From: Jatrophihabitans cynanchi
GTDB taxonomy: Bacteria > Actinomycetota > Actinomycetes > Mycobacteriales > Jatrophihabitantaceae
DNA: 64,000 nucleotides
Assembly: GCF_027247405.1 (NCBI RefSeq)
Contig: NZ_CP097463.1
Location: forward strand, 434,001-498,000
Direction: 5' to 3'
Part shown: one piece after another, positions 17,703 through 27,486 of the stretch
Numbering within the stretch: the stretch's first letter is position 1
How the letters are laid out: the number at the start of each line of letters is the position of its first letter
Translations under genes and position numbers: made by a program
The notes under the pieces: generated by a model
Told to the model about the DNA's origin: nothing
Seen by the model: only the letters and a program-made list of their open reading frames with translations
Databases searched by the model: none

Positions 17703-18554
17703 TCAGCTGTCGCAGCCCATCCCTGCTGTGAACGACAGGTGCTTGCTCTTGTGATCCTGGTCGGTGAGGTTCGTGCCGGTGACGGTGGCGGCGAAGGGCT
17801 GGGCCGAGGTGACGGCAAGCGTGCCACCGCCCCCGTACATCCCGACAAGCCCACTGGTGTCCTCGCCGTAGCCGTCGCCGGAGTACATCCCGCCGAAGAA
17901 GCCGGTCATCGCCTTCAGCGCGTCGAGACCCGGCTTCACCGGTAGCACGGTGATCCCCTGGCCGCTGTCTTCGTCCATCACGAGCTTGTGCGTCCCCACC
18001 GTCGCCGGTCCGTTGACCATCACGATGAACGCGCCGGACGCGCTGCGGTACATGCCGATGTAGGTCAGCACCACGTCCGTCATGCTCGTGCCGTTCAGGT
18101 CCGGCCCGACGTGGCAGTAGAAGGTGAGCGCCTTGGCGGTCCCGGACGCGGTGAGGTCGCCGGACGACGTGATCGGCTGCTCGGCGTCGACGGTGACCGT
18201 GCCCGAGCAGGACGTGCCCGAGCCCGTCATCATCAACATCGCCGCCCGCTCGCCGTAGGTCATCGTGCCTACGTACAGCTGCGATCCCTTCTGCGGCTTG
18301 GCGAACAGCGAGATGGTCCACTGTCCCGCCTGCAGCGTGCTCAGCACCGCGGCACACGTGCGCCGTTGGAAGAAACTCACCTGCGAGCCCTTGACGGCCG
18401 CGTCGAGTTGGTCCAGACCGTACGCGTCAGGCACCGTGTCAGCGACGGTCGCGCTCTTCGCCGGGGCGGTTCGCGCGGCCGCGCCGGCCAGCGACCCGGT
18501 GAGGACCACGGCCGCACACGCCGCGAGGGCGATCGTTCGACGCACTCTGCTCAT
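17703..18554 (-). CDS. Secreted protein of unknown function
   Basis: The 283-residue protein has a clear Sec signal peptide (RRTIALAACAAVVLTGSLAGAA). The mature part has a few Cys (FQRRTCAAVL, TSCSGTV, TFYCHVG, GMGCDS) that could form disulfides, and a Gly/Tyr-rich segment (GFFGGMYSGDGYGEDTSGL). No family is recognised. ATG 18554 is preferred over 18560 because AGGAG lies six bases before it. It begins 17 bases after the 717-aa lipoprotein gene on the same strand, so the two are probably co-transcribed and may act together at the cell surface. Confidence 0.7.
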   Translation of the reverse strand: MSRVRRTIALAACAAVVLTGSLAGAAARTAPAKSATVADTVPDAYGLDQLDAAVKGSQVSFFQRRTCAAVLSTLQAGQWTISLFAKPQKGSQLYVGTMTYGERAAMLMMTGSGTSCSGTVTVDAEQPITSSGDLTASGTAKALTFYCHVGPDLNGTSMTDVVLTYIGMYRSASGAFIVMVNGPATVGTHKLVMDEDSGQGITVLPVKPGLDALKAMTGFFGGMYSGDGYGEDTSGLVGMYGGGGTLAVTSAQPFAATVTGTNLTDQDHKSKHLSFTAGMGCDS

Positions 18555-18571
18555 CGTCATCTCCTGCCGGC

Positions 18572-20725
18572 TCAGTCGAACGGGTCTTGGTAGATCGCCG
18601 TGCCCGGACAGCGCAGGTCTCCGTCGGCCGCCTCGACCGGGATCTCGGTGCCGTGGCTGAACAACGAGCCGAGCATGTTGCCGAGCACCCGGACGTCCTG
18701 CCCGCCGACGAGCCAGGAGGCGACGCCCACCTGCCGGATCCGGGTGCCCTCCTTGGCGTAGTTGCCGCCGGTCTGCAGGCCCTTGTCGATGGCATCCTGA
18801 TCCAGTTCGACGACGACGCCGTACTTGCCGAAGGTGAACTTCTGCGGCTGGCTCACCTTCTCGTTGAGCAGGAAGTGGACCTTGACGATGTCGGTGCCGC
18901 TTCCCTTCGCCTTGACGCCCAGTAGCTTGCCGGTGGCCTCCAGCAGCGGCCCGGAGGTCCCGGTGATGGCGATGGTGCCCTGCCACGGGCCGCGCAGGCC
19001 CTTGCACGAATAGAGATCGGCCTTGAGCCCGATGGTGCCCTCGAAGATCACGTTCATCGAGCCGTCGCCGAGGATCCGGTACACGTTCGAACCGTGATAC
19101 GTGACCGGGATGGTCACCACCACGCTGGGCAGGCTGAACTTCTTGATCATGTTCAGCAGGTTGTTCCACAGCACGCCTTCGATGACGTCCGGGACGCCCT
19201 CATAGCCCTTGAACAGCAGCGGGATCAGATCGGAGATGTGCGCCTCGAGCCAGTCCTTGTCCAATGACGCCTTGACCTGTTGCAGCGCGGTGGCGACGGT
19301 CTGGTCGTCGCCCTGCTTGGGCGGGTGCAGCTCGCGGCGCGGTGTCAGCTGCACGGTCGACAGGCCGGATTCGTCCAGTGCTACCGGGTGATCGAACTGC
19401 CTGTCGCCGACCGTCGCCGGCTTGAGCGCGACCCGGCCGTTCGGCAGGGTCCAGGTGATCTCGATGTCCTTGAGGTCCTTGTTGCCGGGCAGGCCGATGC
19501 CGGCGAGCGCGAAGCAGGGCCGGTACTCCTCCGGCACGGTCGCCTTGAAGTAGGCATGCGCCTGGACCTTCACGTCGTTGGCGTGCGCCGATTCGTCGTG
19601 CAGGAAGTGCGTCGTGCCCTTGCCGAGCGGGGCGACGTCGAAGCGCAGCGAGGTGACGAAGGCGATCGTCGACAGCACGTCGGTGAGCTTGTCGTAGTTC
19701 CCCCAGCCCTTCTCGAGCTTCTCGGCGGCCTCCTTGCCGATGGTCGCCTCGATGTCCTGCTTGAGGTACTCCTGCAAGGTGGCCTTGGCGTGTCCCTTCA
19801 CCGCGCCGGGGACCTCACCGTCGAAGTCACCCGCGATGTCGGCGCAGGTGCCGAAGTCGACTGCGGCGAGCGAGTGGTGGTCGGTCGGCTTCGCGCCGGA
19901 GAGCACCGACGGCACCTGCTTCACGACCGGCTTGTCGGACGCCTCGCTGTCCGCGTGCGCCGCGAGCAGCAGCAGTTGCACGGGGTCGAAGCTGACGCGA
20001 TCGGGCTCGGCGATCAGTTGGTTGTACGTGTCCAGCGGGAGTGACTCGGGCTTGTCGATCAGTGCGGCCGTCGTCTTGGCGTCGAGCACCTGCGCCGGAT
20101 CGAGCAGCTGCCCGTGCCGCGCGGCGAGCGCGCGCTCCGCGGCCCCGGCGTAGCGGGTCACGGCGGGGTCTTTCACGCCCTTGCCCCAGGCGGCGAGACC
20201 TGCCACCAACTGGCGATCGGTGAGGGCGGCCTCCGGCGCGCCGACCGCCTGCAGCATCCCGCGCACCTGATCGAGGTCGTACCCGATGCCGGTACGTGCG
20301 AGCTGCGCCAGCGAGGGCAACAGTTCAACGCCGACCGGGGCGTTGGTGATCGTGATGGCGTCCGGCATGGCGACGGGCGGGCCACCCTTGCCGCTGACGA
20401 TCGGCAGCCCGGCGCGGCGCAGCAGTTCGCCGGTCGCGGCGACCGCCGCCTTGGCATCGTCGCCGAACATCCGGTCCACGAGCGCGCTGGCCGCCTGCGC
20501 GGGATCGGCGGGCAGCCCTGCCGCCGCCTTCGTCAGCGCCGCTGCGTCCGGGATGTTCTTCGGGTCGTCGACGGCGCGTGCCGCCCGGCTCACGCCGGGC
20601 TGGGCAGACGTCCCGCCGCCGTCACGTGTCTTGTGCGGCCCCGGTTTCGAACCGCCGCCCGTGCACCCCACCACAGTGATCGCGGTGCATACCACCACAG
20701 CGACCGCATACGCGCGCCTTCGCAT
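18572..20725 (-). CDS. Large lipoprotein of unknown function
   Basis: The 717-residue protein has a lipoprotein signal (RRRAYAVAVVVCTAITVVGC, lipobox VVGC) and so is probably anchored outside the membrane. A Gly/Ser/Thr linker follows, then a helical half (ALVDRMFGDDAKAAVAATGELL...) and a second half with beta-rich stretches (SVVVTIPVTYHGSNVYRILG). No known domain is recognised. ATG 20725 is chosen because GGGAGGG lies six bases upstream; an ATG at 20731 would sit on the RBS. It forms a two-gene unit with the secreted protein at 17703-18554. Confidence 0.72.
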   Translation of the reverse strand: MRRRAYAVAVVVCTAITVVGCTGGGSKPGPHKTRDGGGTSAQPGVSRAARAVDDPKNIPDAAALTKAAAGLPADPAQAASALVDRMFGDDAKAAVAATGELLRRAGLPIVSGKGGPPVAMPDAITITNAPVGVELLPSLAQLARTGIGYDLDQVRGMLQAVGAPEAALTDRQLVAGLAAWGKGVKDPAVTRYAGAAERALAARHGQLLDPAQVLDAKTTAALIDKPESLPLDTYNQLIAEPDRVSFDPVQLLLLAAHADSEASDKPVVKQVPSVLSGAKPTDHHSLAAVDFGTCADIAGDFDGEVPGAVKGHAKATLQEYLKQDIEATIGKEAAEKLEKGWGNYDKLTDVLSTIAFVTSLRFDVAPLGKGTTHFLHDESAHANDVKVQAHAYFKATVPEEYRPCFALAGIGLPGNKDLKDIEITWTLPNGRVALKPATVGDRQFDHPVALDESGLSTVQLTPRRELHPPKQGDDQTVATALQQVKASLDKDWLEAHISDLIPLLFKGYEGVPDVIEGVLWNNLLNMIKKFSLPSVVVTIPVTYHGSNVYRILGDGSMNVIFEGTIGLKADLYSCKGLRGPWQGTIAITGTSGPLLEATGKLLGVKAKGSGTDIVKVHFLLNEKVSQPQKFTFGKYGVVVELDQDAIDKGLQTGGNYAKEGTRIRQVGVASWLVGGQDVRVLGNMLGSLFSHGTEIPVEAADGDLRCPGTAIYQDPFD

Positions 20726-20776
20726 AGCCATCCCTCCCGGTTGGCTACCGATCATGGGCTACACAGGTACCGCCTG

Positions 20777-21850
20777 TCATCCCACAACTGCGCCACGAAG
20801 CACGATGCGGCGCGGCTGGTAGATCGCGGCGAGGTCGCGGCGTGGGTCGGTGTCGAAGACGCAGAAATCTGCCGGCCCGCCCTCGTCCAAACCGGGCAGG
20901 CCGAGCCATTCCCGGCCGCGCCACGACGCCTGGGCAATCACCTCGGGCTGCGGGATCCCGGCGCCGACCAGCGCCCGGATCTCCTCGCGGACCAGCCCGT
21001 GCGGCAGCGAGCCACCCGCGTCCGTCCCGGTATAGACGGGTATTCCTGCTTCGTACGCGGCGTGGATCCGCTCGCGCGAGGTGGCGAACAGCGCGCGCAT
21101 GTGCGCCGCGTAGGTCGGGTACTTGGCGGCACCGGCGAGGGCGATCGACGGGAAGTTGTCGATGTTGATCAGGGTCGGGACGACTGCCGCGCCGCTCGCC
21201 GCGGCGGCGGCGATCAGGTCGTCGTCCAGTCCGGTGCCGTGCTCGATGGAGTCGACGCCCGCCGCGATCAGCCCCGGCAGGGCGTCCTCGCCGAAGACGT
21301 GGGCGGCGACGCGCGCGCCGAGTTCGTGCGCCTTGGCTATCGCCTCTTTGAGCACGTCGTCAGGCCACACGGGCGCCAGATCGCCGACGGAGCGGTCGAT
21401 CCAGTCGGCAGCGAGCTTGACCCACCCGTCGCCGGCGGCGGCCTGCGTCGCGACCTCGGCGACCAGTCGGTCCGGCTCGACCTCGATGCCCAGGTCGCGG
21501 ATGTAGCGGTGCGGCCGAGCGATGTGCCGCCCGGCGCGCACCAGCCGCGGCAGGTCCTCGCGCGCCTGCACCGACGTGTTGTCGACCGGTGATCCCGCGT
21601 CACGCAGCAGCAGCGCGCCGGCCTCACGGTTGAGCAGGGCCTGCGCGGCCTGATCGTCCGGATCGGGCACGTGACCGTGCAGGCCCAGCCCGATGTGGCA
21701 GTGTGCGTCCACGAAGCCGGGCAGGATCCAGCCGCCGTCGGCGACGGTGTCGGTCGCGCCGGCCGGACGGGTGAAGGTCAACCGTCCGTCGAGCACCCAG
21801 GCGTCGCGCTCGGCCTCGTCGGGCAGGAAGATCCCGCGCACATGCAGCAT
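20777..21850 (-). CDS. Amidohydrolase family protein
   Basis: The 357-residue metal-dependent hydrolase has a TIM-barrel core with the amidohydrolase metal motif FVDAHCHIGLG, a catalytic-site region VKLAADWIDRS, later His in AAHVFGED and SIEHGTG, and a C-terminal Asp in YTGTDAGGSLPHG. A small composite beta-domain surrounds the barrel (ADFCVFDTDPRRDLAAIYQPRR), as in imidazolonepropionase- and prolidase-like members. The substrate is unknown. A TAATCT -10 element lies seven bases before ATG 21850, so it probably has its own leaderless transcript although it follows the subtilase gene by 22 bases. Confidence 0.88.
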   Translation of the reverse strand: MLHVRGIFLPDEAERDAWVLDGRLTFTRPAGATDTVADGGWILPGFVDAHCHIGLGLHGHVPDPDDQAAQALLNREAGALLLRDAGSPVDNTSVQAREDLPRLVRAGRHIARPHRYIRDLGIEVEPDRLVAEVATQAAAGDGWVKLAADWIDRSVGDLAPVWPDDVLKEAIAKAHELGARVAAHVFGEDALPGLIAAGVDSIEHGTGLDDDLIAAAAASGAAVVPTLINIDNFPSIALAGAAKYPTYAAHMRALFATSRERIHAAYEAGIPVYTGTDAGGSLPHGLVREEIRALVGAGIPQPEVIAQASWRGREWLGLPGLDEGGPADFCVFDTDPRRDLAAIYQPRRIVLRGAVVG

Positions 21851-21857
21851 GCGCGCC

Positions 21858-21863
21858 AGATTA
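21858..21863 (-). promoter_or_regulatory. -10 element of amidohydrolase gene (leaderless)
   Basis: On the minus strand TAATCT is followed by seven bases and ATG 21850. No Shine-Dalgarno lies between, which fits a transcript starting at the ATG. Confidence 0.5.
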
Positions 21864-21872
21864 CGGCCCGCT

Positions 21873-24764
21873 CTACAGGAAGTAGCCGTAGAGGTCCACG
21901 GTCAGTCCGGTGCGTCCGTGGCTGTTGAAGACGCCGAACCGGCGACCGGACAGCCCGATCACCGCCGAGTCGTCGGTGATCCGATGCCGACTGAAGGTGA
22001 GGCCGGCGGACAGCCGGTGTGGCCGTCGCGAACCGGCGAACGGCGCGAGGTAGCCGGTCGAGGTGGCGCTGGTGTCGGTGAGGCCGACGAACATCGCCCT
22101 GGCGCGCAGCGGCACTCCGTTCAGGCCGGCCCCGTAGTACGTGCTCGAGCGGCCGGACCGAAGGGTCGCCGGAGGCCGGCCGCCGATGCCGCGGGCGGTG
22201 TCGACGATGCGCGTCGGCGTGAGCACCGGATGGAACCGGTAACCGCGGCGTGGCGCGAAGTATCCGACGACCTGCACCCGCGCGTCGGCACGCGTGCCCG
22301 CGAACCGCAGGCACATCCGGTTCGCCGGGTTGAGCCGCACGATCGCCAGGACGGTACGGGCGGCGGAGTTCGACGTCAGCTGGTAGGTCGTGTTCGAGCA
22401 GGCGTTGCTCAGCCCGAAGTAGCCGTGCCCGGTGACGCCGAGCGCGGTCAGGTTCACGACGGCCGCGGTAGCGGCGGCCGGCAGGTGCGGGTTGATCGTG
22501 ACCCGCGACCGGTTGCGCAGCGCCGCGTGGTGCCCGCCGACGCGGGTGCGGGTGTCCAGCACGGTACGCGGCGACACGGGCACGAACCCGGTGCTGCTGG
22601 TGGTGCGGAAGTAGCCGATCACGCTCGCCAGCACATTGACGTGCCCGCGGGCGTTGCGGATCGACACGGTGTGCCGACTGCGGTCCAGGCTGACGGTGAC
22701 GAAAGCGGTGACACTCGGATCGGCGCGGCTCAGCCTCAGGTTGGTGGTGCCCGGCCAGCCGGTGCCGCCCTGGAACACGCCCAGACTGGTCGTGGCCGTC
22801 GGCGTCAGCGCGGTGACGTTGAGCGCGACGGCGGTCGCGGTGCTCGGCAGGTGGGCGACGCGGAGCGTGAGGACGCTGCCTGGGCCGAGCTTGCGATGGT
22901 GGCCGCCGAGCCGCGTGCGGGTGTCGAGCACCTTGCGCGGACTGAGCGCCACGTAGCCCGAGCCGGGCGGCGGTGCCACGCCGGCAGTGCTGCCCAGGGT
23001 GAGCCGGCCGTAGCCGAGGGCGCGACTCGGCGGCAGCAGCGGCTTGCCCGAGTTGGCCCGTTGCTGCAGGAACGTCTCGATCTGGGTGGCGTCCATCGAC
23101 GGCCGCGCCGAGCGCACCAGCACCGCCGCGCCCGCGACGTGCGGGGCCGCAGCCGAGGTTCCGCAGAACGCTGGGTTCTCCGGGCTGCTGAACGCGGGCA
23201 GGTTCGAGCGCACGCAGTCCCAGCCGGTGATGTCCGGCTTGGTGCGGCCGTCGATCGTCGGGCCGCGCGAGCTGAACGCCTCCAGTGCACTGCGCGTGAC
23301 GTCGGCAGCGCCGACCGCGAAGGCGTACGGCGAGTTGGCCGGCTCGGTGACGCTGCCGGCGGCCGCCTGGCTGCTGTGCCAGGACGCGAGATAGGACGGG
23401 TCGGACACCTCGCCCCAGTACGACAGGTCGTAGGCGACCGACGGATAGGCCGCGCTGATCTTGATCGCGACGTCGACCCGCAGGAAGTAGCCCGGGTTGT
23501 CGACGGTCAGGCCGAGGGCGGGCACCCGTCCGGCCCGGTGCCGCACCGACTGGCTGGTCAGCAGCGTGCAGTCGTCGAAGTTGTCATCGGTGCAGGCGGA
23601 TTCGTACGCGACCAGGGTGATACCGGTGTCCGCCGAGACCGGCCACTGGTCCCACTTCAGCACGACCTCGGCCGAGCCGTAGTTCGGTGGCATGAACATG
23701 GAGTCGACCTCGGGGCAGGTCCGGCCCGAGCAGCCGATGTCGACGTGCCCGTCGCGGTCGGAGTCGGTGAGCCGGCCGGACCAGTGTTCCCTGGCGTTGT
23801 TCCCCGCCGACTGGATCCACAGCACCCCGGCGAGCCGGGCGGAGCGAACCGCACCGCTCGCGGTCGCCGAGCCGCCGGAGCCGTCGCCACGGCCGTCGGC
23901 GGGGAAACCCAGCGAGCTCGACGCGATCATGATCTTGCGCTTGACGATGTCCCGCGCGGCCGCCACGAACGCGACGGTGTCCTGCACGCAGTACAGGTAG
24001 ATGCTGGCGGCGGGCGCCATCTGGTGCACGATCTCGGCGACCGCCGTGCCGTGCTGCGAGTTCGCGCCGGAGGTACCCGCACCTGGGCAGTTGCCGGCGT
24101 TGTAGCCGGCGTAGGTGATGTGACCGGCCGCCTTCTCGGCGGCGAGGTTCGCGAACCCCGCGTCGACGATGGCGACGGCGGTGTGCGCACCCTTGTCACC
24201 GGCGGCCTGCCAGGTGCCCGCGCCGGACTTGGCCACGCCCTGGGATGTGCTGTCCTGGACGTAGGCGCGCACCGGCGGCTCGACGGCGCCGACGCCGGGC
24301 GCCGAGCCGAGCGCGCCGATCGCTGCCGGCGGCACCTCGACCGAGTTGCTCCGGCCGGCGCTGACCAGCACGCGTCCGCCCAGCTTCGCGGCCTGCGTCC
24401 GGACCGTGGCCGGGTCGCCGGTGACCGTGAGCAGCACCTGGCCGTTCGCCTCGGCGGGTACCTGGACGCTCTGGGGGTCGACGTTCGCGGGCAGCGCCCG
24501 GGACTGCGGCGTGACCGCCGGCTTCACCTGGGGCGCGACCGCGGTCGCGGCCGGCGGCCTGGCCGGCACCGAGCGCAGCGTCGCGGCGGCCGGCCCTGCG
24601 CCACGCACGGCGGCCCCCGAACCAGCCGAGGGCGCCGTGCCGGAAGGCTTCGCCGGGCTCGACGGGTTCGCCGGGGCGGCGACCGCGGGCACGCTCAGCA
24701 CCGAACCGACCAGCGCCGAGCCGACCAGCGCGATGATGGCCACGATCGTGCCCGTTCGGCGCAT
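21873..24764 (-). CDS. Secreted subtilisin-like serine protease with C-terminal VLDTR repeats
   Basis: The 963-residue protein has an N-terminal hydrophobic export signal (IVAIIALVGSALVGSVLSVP), then a Pro/Ala-rich propeptide-like region. Subtilase catalytic motifs are present: Asp in AVAIVDAGFANLA (about residue 200), His in SQHGTAVAEIV (about 237) and Ser in CGTSAAAPHVAGAA (about 535). Three related C-terminal modules follow, each opening with a form of SPRxVLDTRTRxGG (about residues 606, 725 and 843, the last as TPTRIVDTARGIGG); such repeats occur in actinomycete secreted proteins and may bind a surface polymer. ATG 24764 overlaps the HIT gene stop by one base (TGATG), so it is coupled to the thrS-HIT operon. 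Confidence 0.9.
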   Translation of the reverse strand: MRRTGTIVAIIALVGSALVGSVLSVPAVAAPANPSSPAKPSGTAPSAGSGAAVRGAGPAAATLRSVPARPPAATAVAPQVKPAVTPQSRALPANVDPQSVQVPAEANGQVLLTVTGDPATVRTQAAKLGGRVLVSAGRSNSVEVPPAAIGALGSAPGVGAVEPPVRAYVQDSTSQGVAKSGAGTWQAAGDKGAHTAVAIVDAGFANLAAEKAAGHITYAGYNAGNCPGAGTSGANSQHGTAVAEIVHQMAPAASIYLYCVQDTVAFVAAARDIVKRKIMIASSSLGFPADGRGDGSGGSATASGAVRSARLAGVLWIQSAGNNAREHWSGRLTDSDRDGHVDIGCSGRTCPEVDSMFMPPNYGSAEVVLKWDQWPVSADTGITLVAYESACTDDNFDDCTLLTSQSVRHRAGRVPALGLTVDNPGYFLRVDVAIKISAAYPSVAYDLSYWGEVSDPSYLASWHSSQAAAGSVTEPANSPYAFAVGAADVTRSALEAFSSRGPTIDGRTKPDITGWDCVRSNLPAFSSPENPAFCGTSAAAPHVAGAAVLVRSARPSMDATQIETFLQQRANSGKPLLPPSRALGYGRLTLGSTAGVAPPPGSGYVALSPRKVLDTRTRLGGHHRKLGPGSVLTLRVAHLPSTATAVALNVTALTPTATTSLGVFQGGTGWPGTTNLRLSRADPSVTAFVTVSLDRSRHTVSIRNARGHVNVLASVIGYFRTTSSTGFVPVSPRTVLDTRTRVGGHHAALRNRSRVTINPHLPAAATAAVVNLTALGVTGHGYFGLSNACSNTTYQLTSNSAARTVLAIVRLNPANRMCLRFAGTRADARVQVVGYFAPRRGYRFHPVLTPTRIVDTARGIGGRPPATLRSGRSSTYYGAGLNGVPLRARAMFVGLTDTSATSTGYLAPFAGSRRPHRLSAGLTFSRHRITDDSAVIGLSGRRFGVFNSHGRTGLTVDLYGYFL

Positions 24765-25360
24765 CAATCCTCCGCGGTGGGCGCAGTCCGCGCGGACTCC
24801 GCATGCTCGGCAGCCCATGCCGCGGCGATCACGTCCCGGGTGTCCGCGAGCAGTTGCGGAAGCACCCGGGTGTGGCCGACCACGGGCATGAAGTTGGTGT
24901 CGCCACCCCATCGCGGCACCACGTGCTGGTGCAGGTGCGCCGCGATCCCGGCTCCGGCAACGGCCCCCTGGTTGAGGCCGATGTTGAAACCGTGAGGTGT
25001 CATGGCGGTGCGCAGGGCGCGCATCGACCGTTGGGTGAAATCGGCAAGTTCGGCCGATTCCTGAGCGGTCAGCCGGTCGTAATCCGCGACATGCCGGTAC
25101 GGGACGGTCATCAGGTGCCCGGCGTTGTACGGGTACAGGTTGAGCACCGAGTAGACCAGCTCACCGCGCGCGATGATCAGCCCGGCCTCGTCCGAGCGGG
25201 TCGGCGCGAAGCAGAACGGGCACTCGGTCCCGGCCTGGTCGTGGCCGGGCTTGTTCTCGCCCTTGATGTAGACCAGCCGGTGTGGCGTCCAGAGCCGCCC
25301 GAACGAGTCCGCCTCGCCTGCCAGTTCGGCGGCGTCCTCGGCTCCGCCGTCCGAGGTCAC
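24764..25360 (-). CDS. HIT domain protein (AP4A phosphorylase-like)
   Basis: The 198-residue member of the histidine triad superfamily has a zinc-binding CPFC pair near residue 50, and the HIT motif HLHQHVVP with nucleotidyl-transfer His. Actinobacterial homologues downstream of thrS (for example Rv2613c) are Ap4A phosphorylases. ATGA overlap with thrS couples synthesis; ThrS makes Ap4A as a side product, which gives the pairing biochemical sense. In many relatives the next gene is a phosphatidylinositol-phosphate synthase; here it is a secreted subtilase. Confidence 0.92.
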   Translation of the reverse strand: MTSDGGAEDAAELAGEADSFGRLWTPHRLVYIKGENKPGHDQAGTECPFCFAPTRSDEAGLIIARGELVYSVLNLYPYNAGHLMTVPYRHVADYDRLTAQESAELADFTQRSMRALRTAMTPHGFNIGLNQGAVAGAGIAAHLHQHVVPRWGGDTNFMPVVGHTRVLPQLLADTRDVIAAAWAAEHAESARTAPTAED

Positions 25361-27393
25361 GAGAAGGTGCCCGCCGTCGGCGACTCGTTGCTGCGGCTCG
25401 CCGCCGCCGCGACGATCTCCTCGATCGCCTGCTCGATCGCGATCGCGTTGCGCTGCGATCCGTCGCGGTAGCGGAACGACACGGCGCCCGCTTCGACGTC
25501 CTGCGCGCCCGCGAGCAGCATGAACGGCACCTTCGCCTTCTGCGCGGTGCGGATCTTCTTCTGCATGCGGTCATCCGACGTGTCGACCTCGACCCGGATG
25601 CCCTTCGTGCGCAGCCGTTTCTCGATGTCGCCCAGGTACTCGTCCTGCTCGGAACTGATCGGGATGGCGATCACCTGAACCGGCGAGAGCCAGGTCGGGA
25701 AGGCACCGGCGTAGTGCTCGGTGAGCACGCCGATGAACCGCTCGATCGAGCCGAACTTCGCCGAGTGGATCATCACCGGCTGCTTGCGGGTGCCGTCGGC
25801 CGCCTGGTACTCGAGCTGGAATCCCTTGGGCTGGTTGAAGTCGTACTGGATCGTGGACATCTGCCAGGTGCGCCCGATGGCGTCACGGCACTGGACGGAG
25901 ATCTTCGGGCCGTAGTACGCAGCGCCGCCGGGGTCGGGAACCAGGTCCAGGCCGGAGGCGACAGCGACGTCCTCGAGCACCTTGGTGGCGACCGCCCAGT
26001 CCTCGTCGCTGCCGACGAACTTGTCCGGGTGCGAGTCGTCGCGGGTGGACAGCTCGAGGTAGTAGTCGGCCAGGCCGAAGTCGCGGAACAGGCCGAGGCA
26101 GAACTGCAGCAGGTGCTCGATCTCAGCCGGCGCCTGCTCCGGGGTCACATACGAGTGCGAGTCGTCCTGGGCGAAGCCGCGGACTCGCGTCAGCCCGTGG
26201 ATCACACCGGACTTCTCGTTGCGGTACACGTGCCCGAACTCGAACAGGCGCAGCGGCAACTCGCGGTACGAGCGCCCGCGCGAGCGGAAGATCAGGTTGT
26301 GCATCGGGCAGTTCATCGCCTTGAGGTAGTAGTTCGCGCCCTCCATCTCCATGGGCGGGAACATGCCTTCGGCGTAGTACGGCAGGTGGCCGGACAGCTC
26401 GAACACGTGCTGCTTGGTGATGTGTGGCGTGCCGACGTACTCGAAACCCTCCTCCATGTGCCGCTGGCGGACGTAGTCCTCCATCACCCGCTTGATGACG
26501 CCGCCCTTGGGATGAAAGACCGGAAGCCCCGAGCCGATCTCGTCCGGGAAGCTGAACAGGTCCAGTTCGGCGCCGAGCTTGCGGTGATCGCGCTTGGCCG
26601 CCTCCTCCAGCCGGTGCAGGTGGGCCTTGAGGTCGTCCCGAGTGGCCCACGCGGTGCCGTAGATGCGCTGCAACTGCGGGTTCTTCTCGCTGCCGCGCCA
26701 GTACGCGGCGGCCGAGCGCATCAGCTTGAACGCCGGGATGCGCCGGGTGGTCGGCAGGTGCGGCCCGCGGCACAGGTCGGTCCAGACCCGCTCACCGGTC
26801 TTGGCGTCCAGGTTGTCGTACATGGTGAGGCCTCCGGCGCCCACCTCGACCGACGCGCCCTCGGCCGCACCGTCGAGGTCGCCGCTCGCGGTGGACTTCA
26901 GGCCGATCAGCTCGATCTTGAACTTCTCGTACCTGAGCTCCTCGCGCGCCTCGTCGTCGTCGATCGGACGGCGCGCGAACCGCTGGCCGGCCTTGATGAT
27001 CTCGCTCATCTTCTTCTCGATGGCGGCCAGGTCGTCCGGGGTGAACGGGCGCGAGGGCAGGAAGTCGTAGTAGAAGCCGTCCTGGATCGGCGGGCCGATG
27101 CCGAGCAGGGTGCCGGGAAACAGGTCCTGCACCGCCTGGGCGAGCACGTGCGCGGTGGAGTGCCGCAGCACGGCGAGGCCGTCCGGGGACGCGGCGGTGA
27201 CGACCTCGACGTCGGCGTCGGTCTCCGGTGCCCACGCCAGGTCCTTCAGGGTGCCGTCGGAGGCGCGGACGACGAGCGCACCGGCGGGGCCGTTGACGTC
27301 GATCCCGGCCGCGCGCAGCGCGTCGTCGGCCGTCGTGCCGGCCGCGACCCGGACGGTGGCGGCGGACGGTTGCGGCGCGGCGCTGGCGGACAC
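25357..27393 (-). CDS. thrS: Threonyl-tRNA synthetase
   Basis: Class II aminoacyl-tRNA synthetase of 678 residues charging tRNA-Thr. Visible are a TGS domain (first about 65 residues), the editing domain with [12 protein letters not shown], the catalytic core with [14 protein letters not shown] (zinc Cys) and motif 2 [27 protein letters not shown] region, and a C-terminal anticodon-binding domain ([20 protein letters not shown]). GTG 27393 is chosen because AAGGAG lies seven bases upstream; the open frame continues upstream far into the antisense of other genes and is not coding. Confidence 0.96.
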   Translation of the reverse strand: MSASAAPQPSAATVRVAAGTTADDALRAAGIDVNGPAGALVVRASDGTLKDLAWAPETDADVEVVTAASPDGLAVLRHSTAHVLAQAVQDLFPGTLLGIGPPIQDGFYYDFLPSRPFTPDDLAAIEKKMSEIIKAGQRFARRPIDDDEAREELRYEKFKIELIGLKSTASGDLDGAAEGASVEVGAGGLTMYDNLDAKTGERVWTDLCRGPHLPTTRRIPAFKLMRSAAAYWRGSEKNPQLQRIYGTAWATRDDLKAHLHRLEEAAKRDHRKLGAELDLFSFPDEIGSGLPVFHPKGGVIKRVMEDYVRQRHMEEGFEYVGTPHITKQHVFELSGHLPYYAEGMFPPMEMEGANYYLKAMNCPMHNLIFRSRGRSYRELPLRLFEFGHVYRNEKSGVIHGLTRVRGFAQDDSHSYVTPEQAPAEIEHLLQFCLGLFRDFGLADYYLELSTRDDSHPDKFVGSDEDWAVATKVLEDVAVASGLDLVPDPGGAAYYGPKISVQCRDAIGRTWQMSTIQYDFNQPKGFQLEYQAADGTRKQPVMIHSAKFGSIERFIGVLTEHYAGAFPTWLSPVQVIAIPISSEQDEYLGDIEKRLRTKGIRVEVDTSDDRMQKKIRTAQKAKVPFMLLAGAQDVEAGAVSFRYRDGSQRNAIAIEQAIEEIVAAAASRSNESPTAGTFS

Positions 27394-27486
27394 GGAATGC
27401 TCCTTCGCTGGCTCGGCCGCGCGAGGATGAACCGGTCCGGGCGGGGTGCTCGAGCCGACGCGGCTGATGCAAGGAATGCTAGTGCG
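27394..27486. other. Divergent promoter region thrS / CapA-like gene
   Basis: These 93 bases hold the thrS Shine-Dalgarno and must hold both promoters. No T-box antiterminator or other tRNA-sensing leader could be recognised upstream of thrS; the gap is too short for one. Confidence 0.4.

Noticed and set aside
27394-27486. T-box or other riboswitch before thrS
   Set aside because: The gap is only 93 bases and contains no T-box sequence or stem arrangement that I can see.
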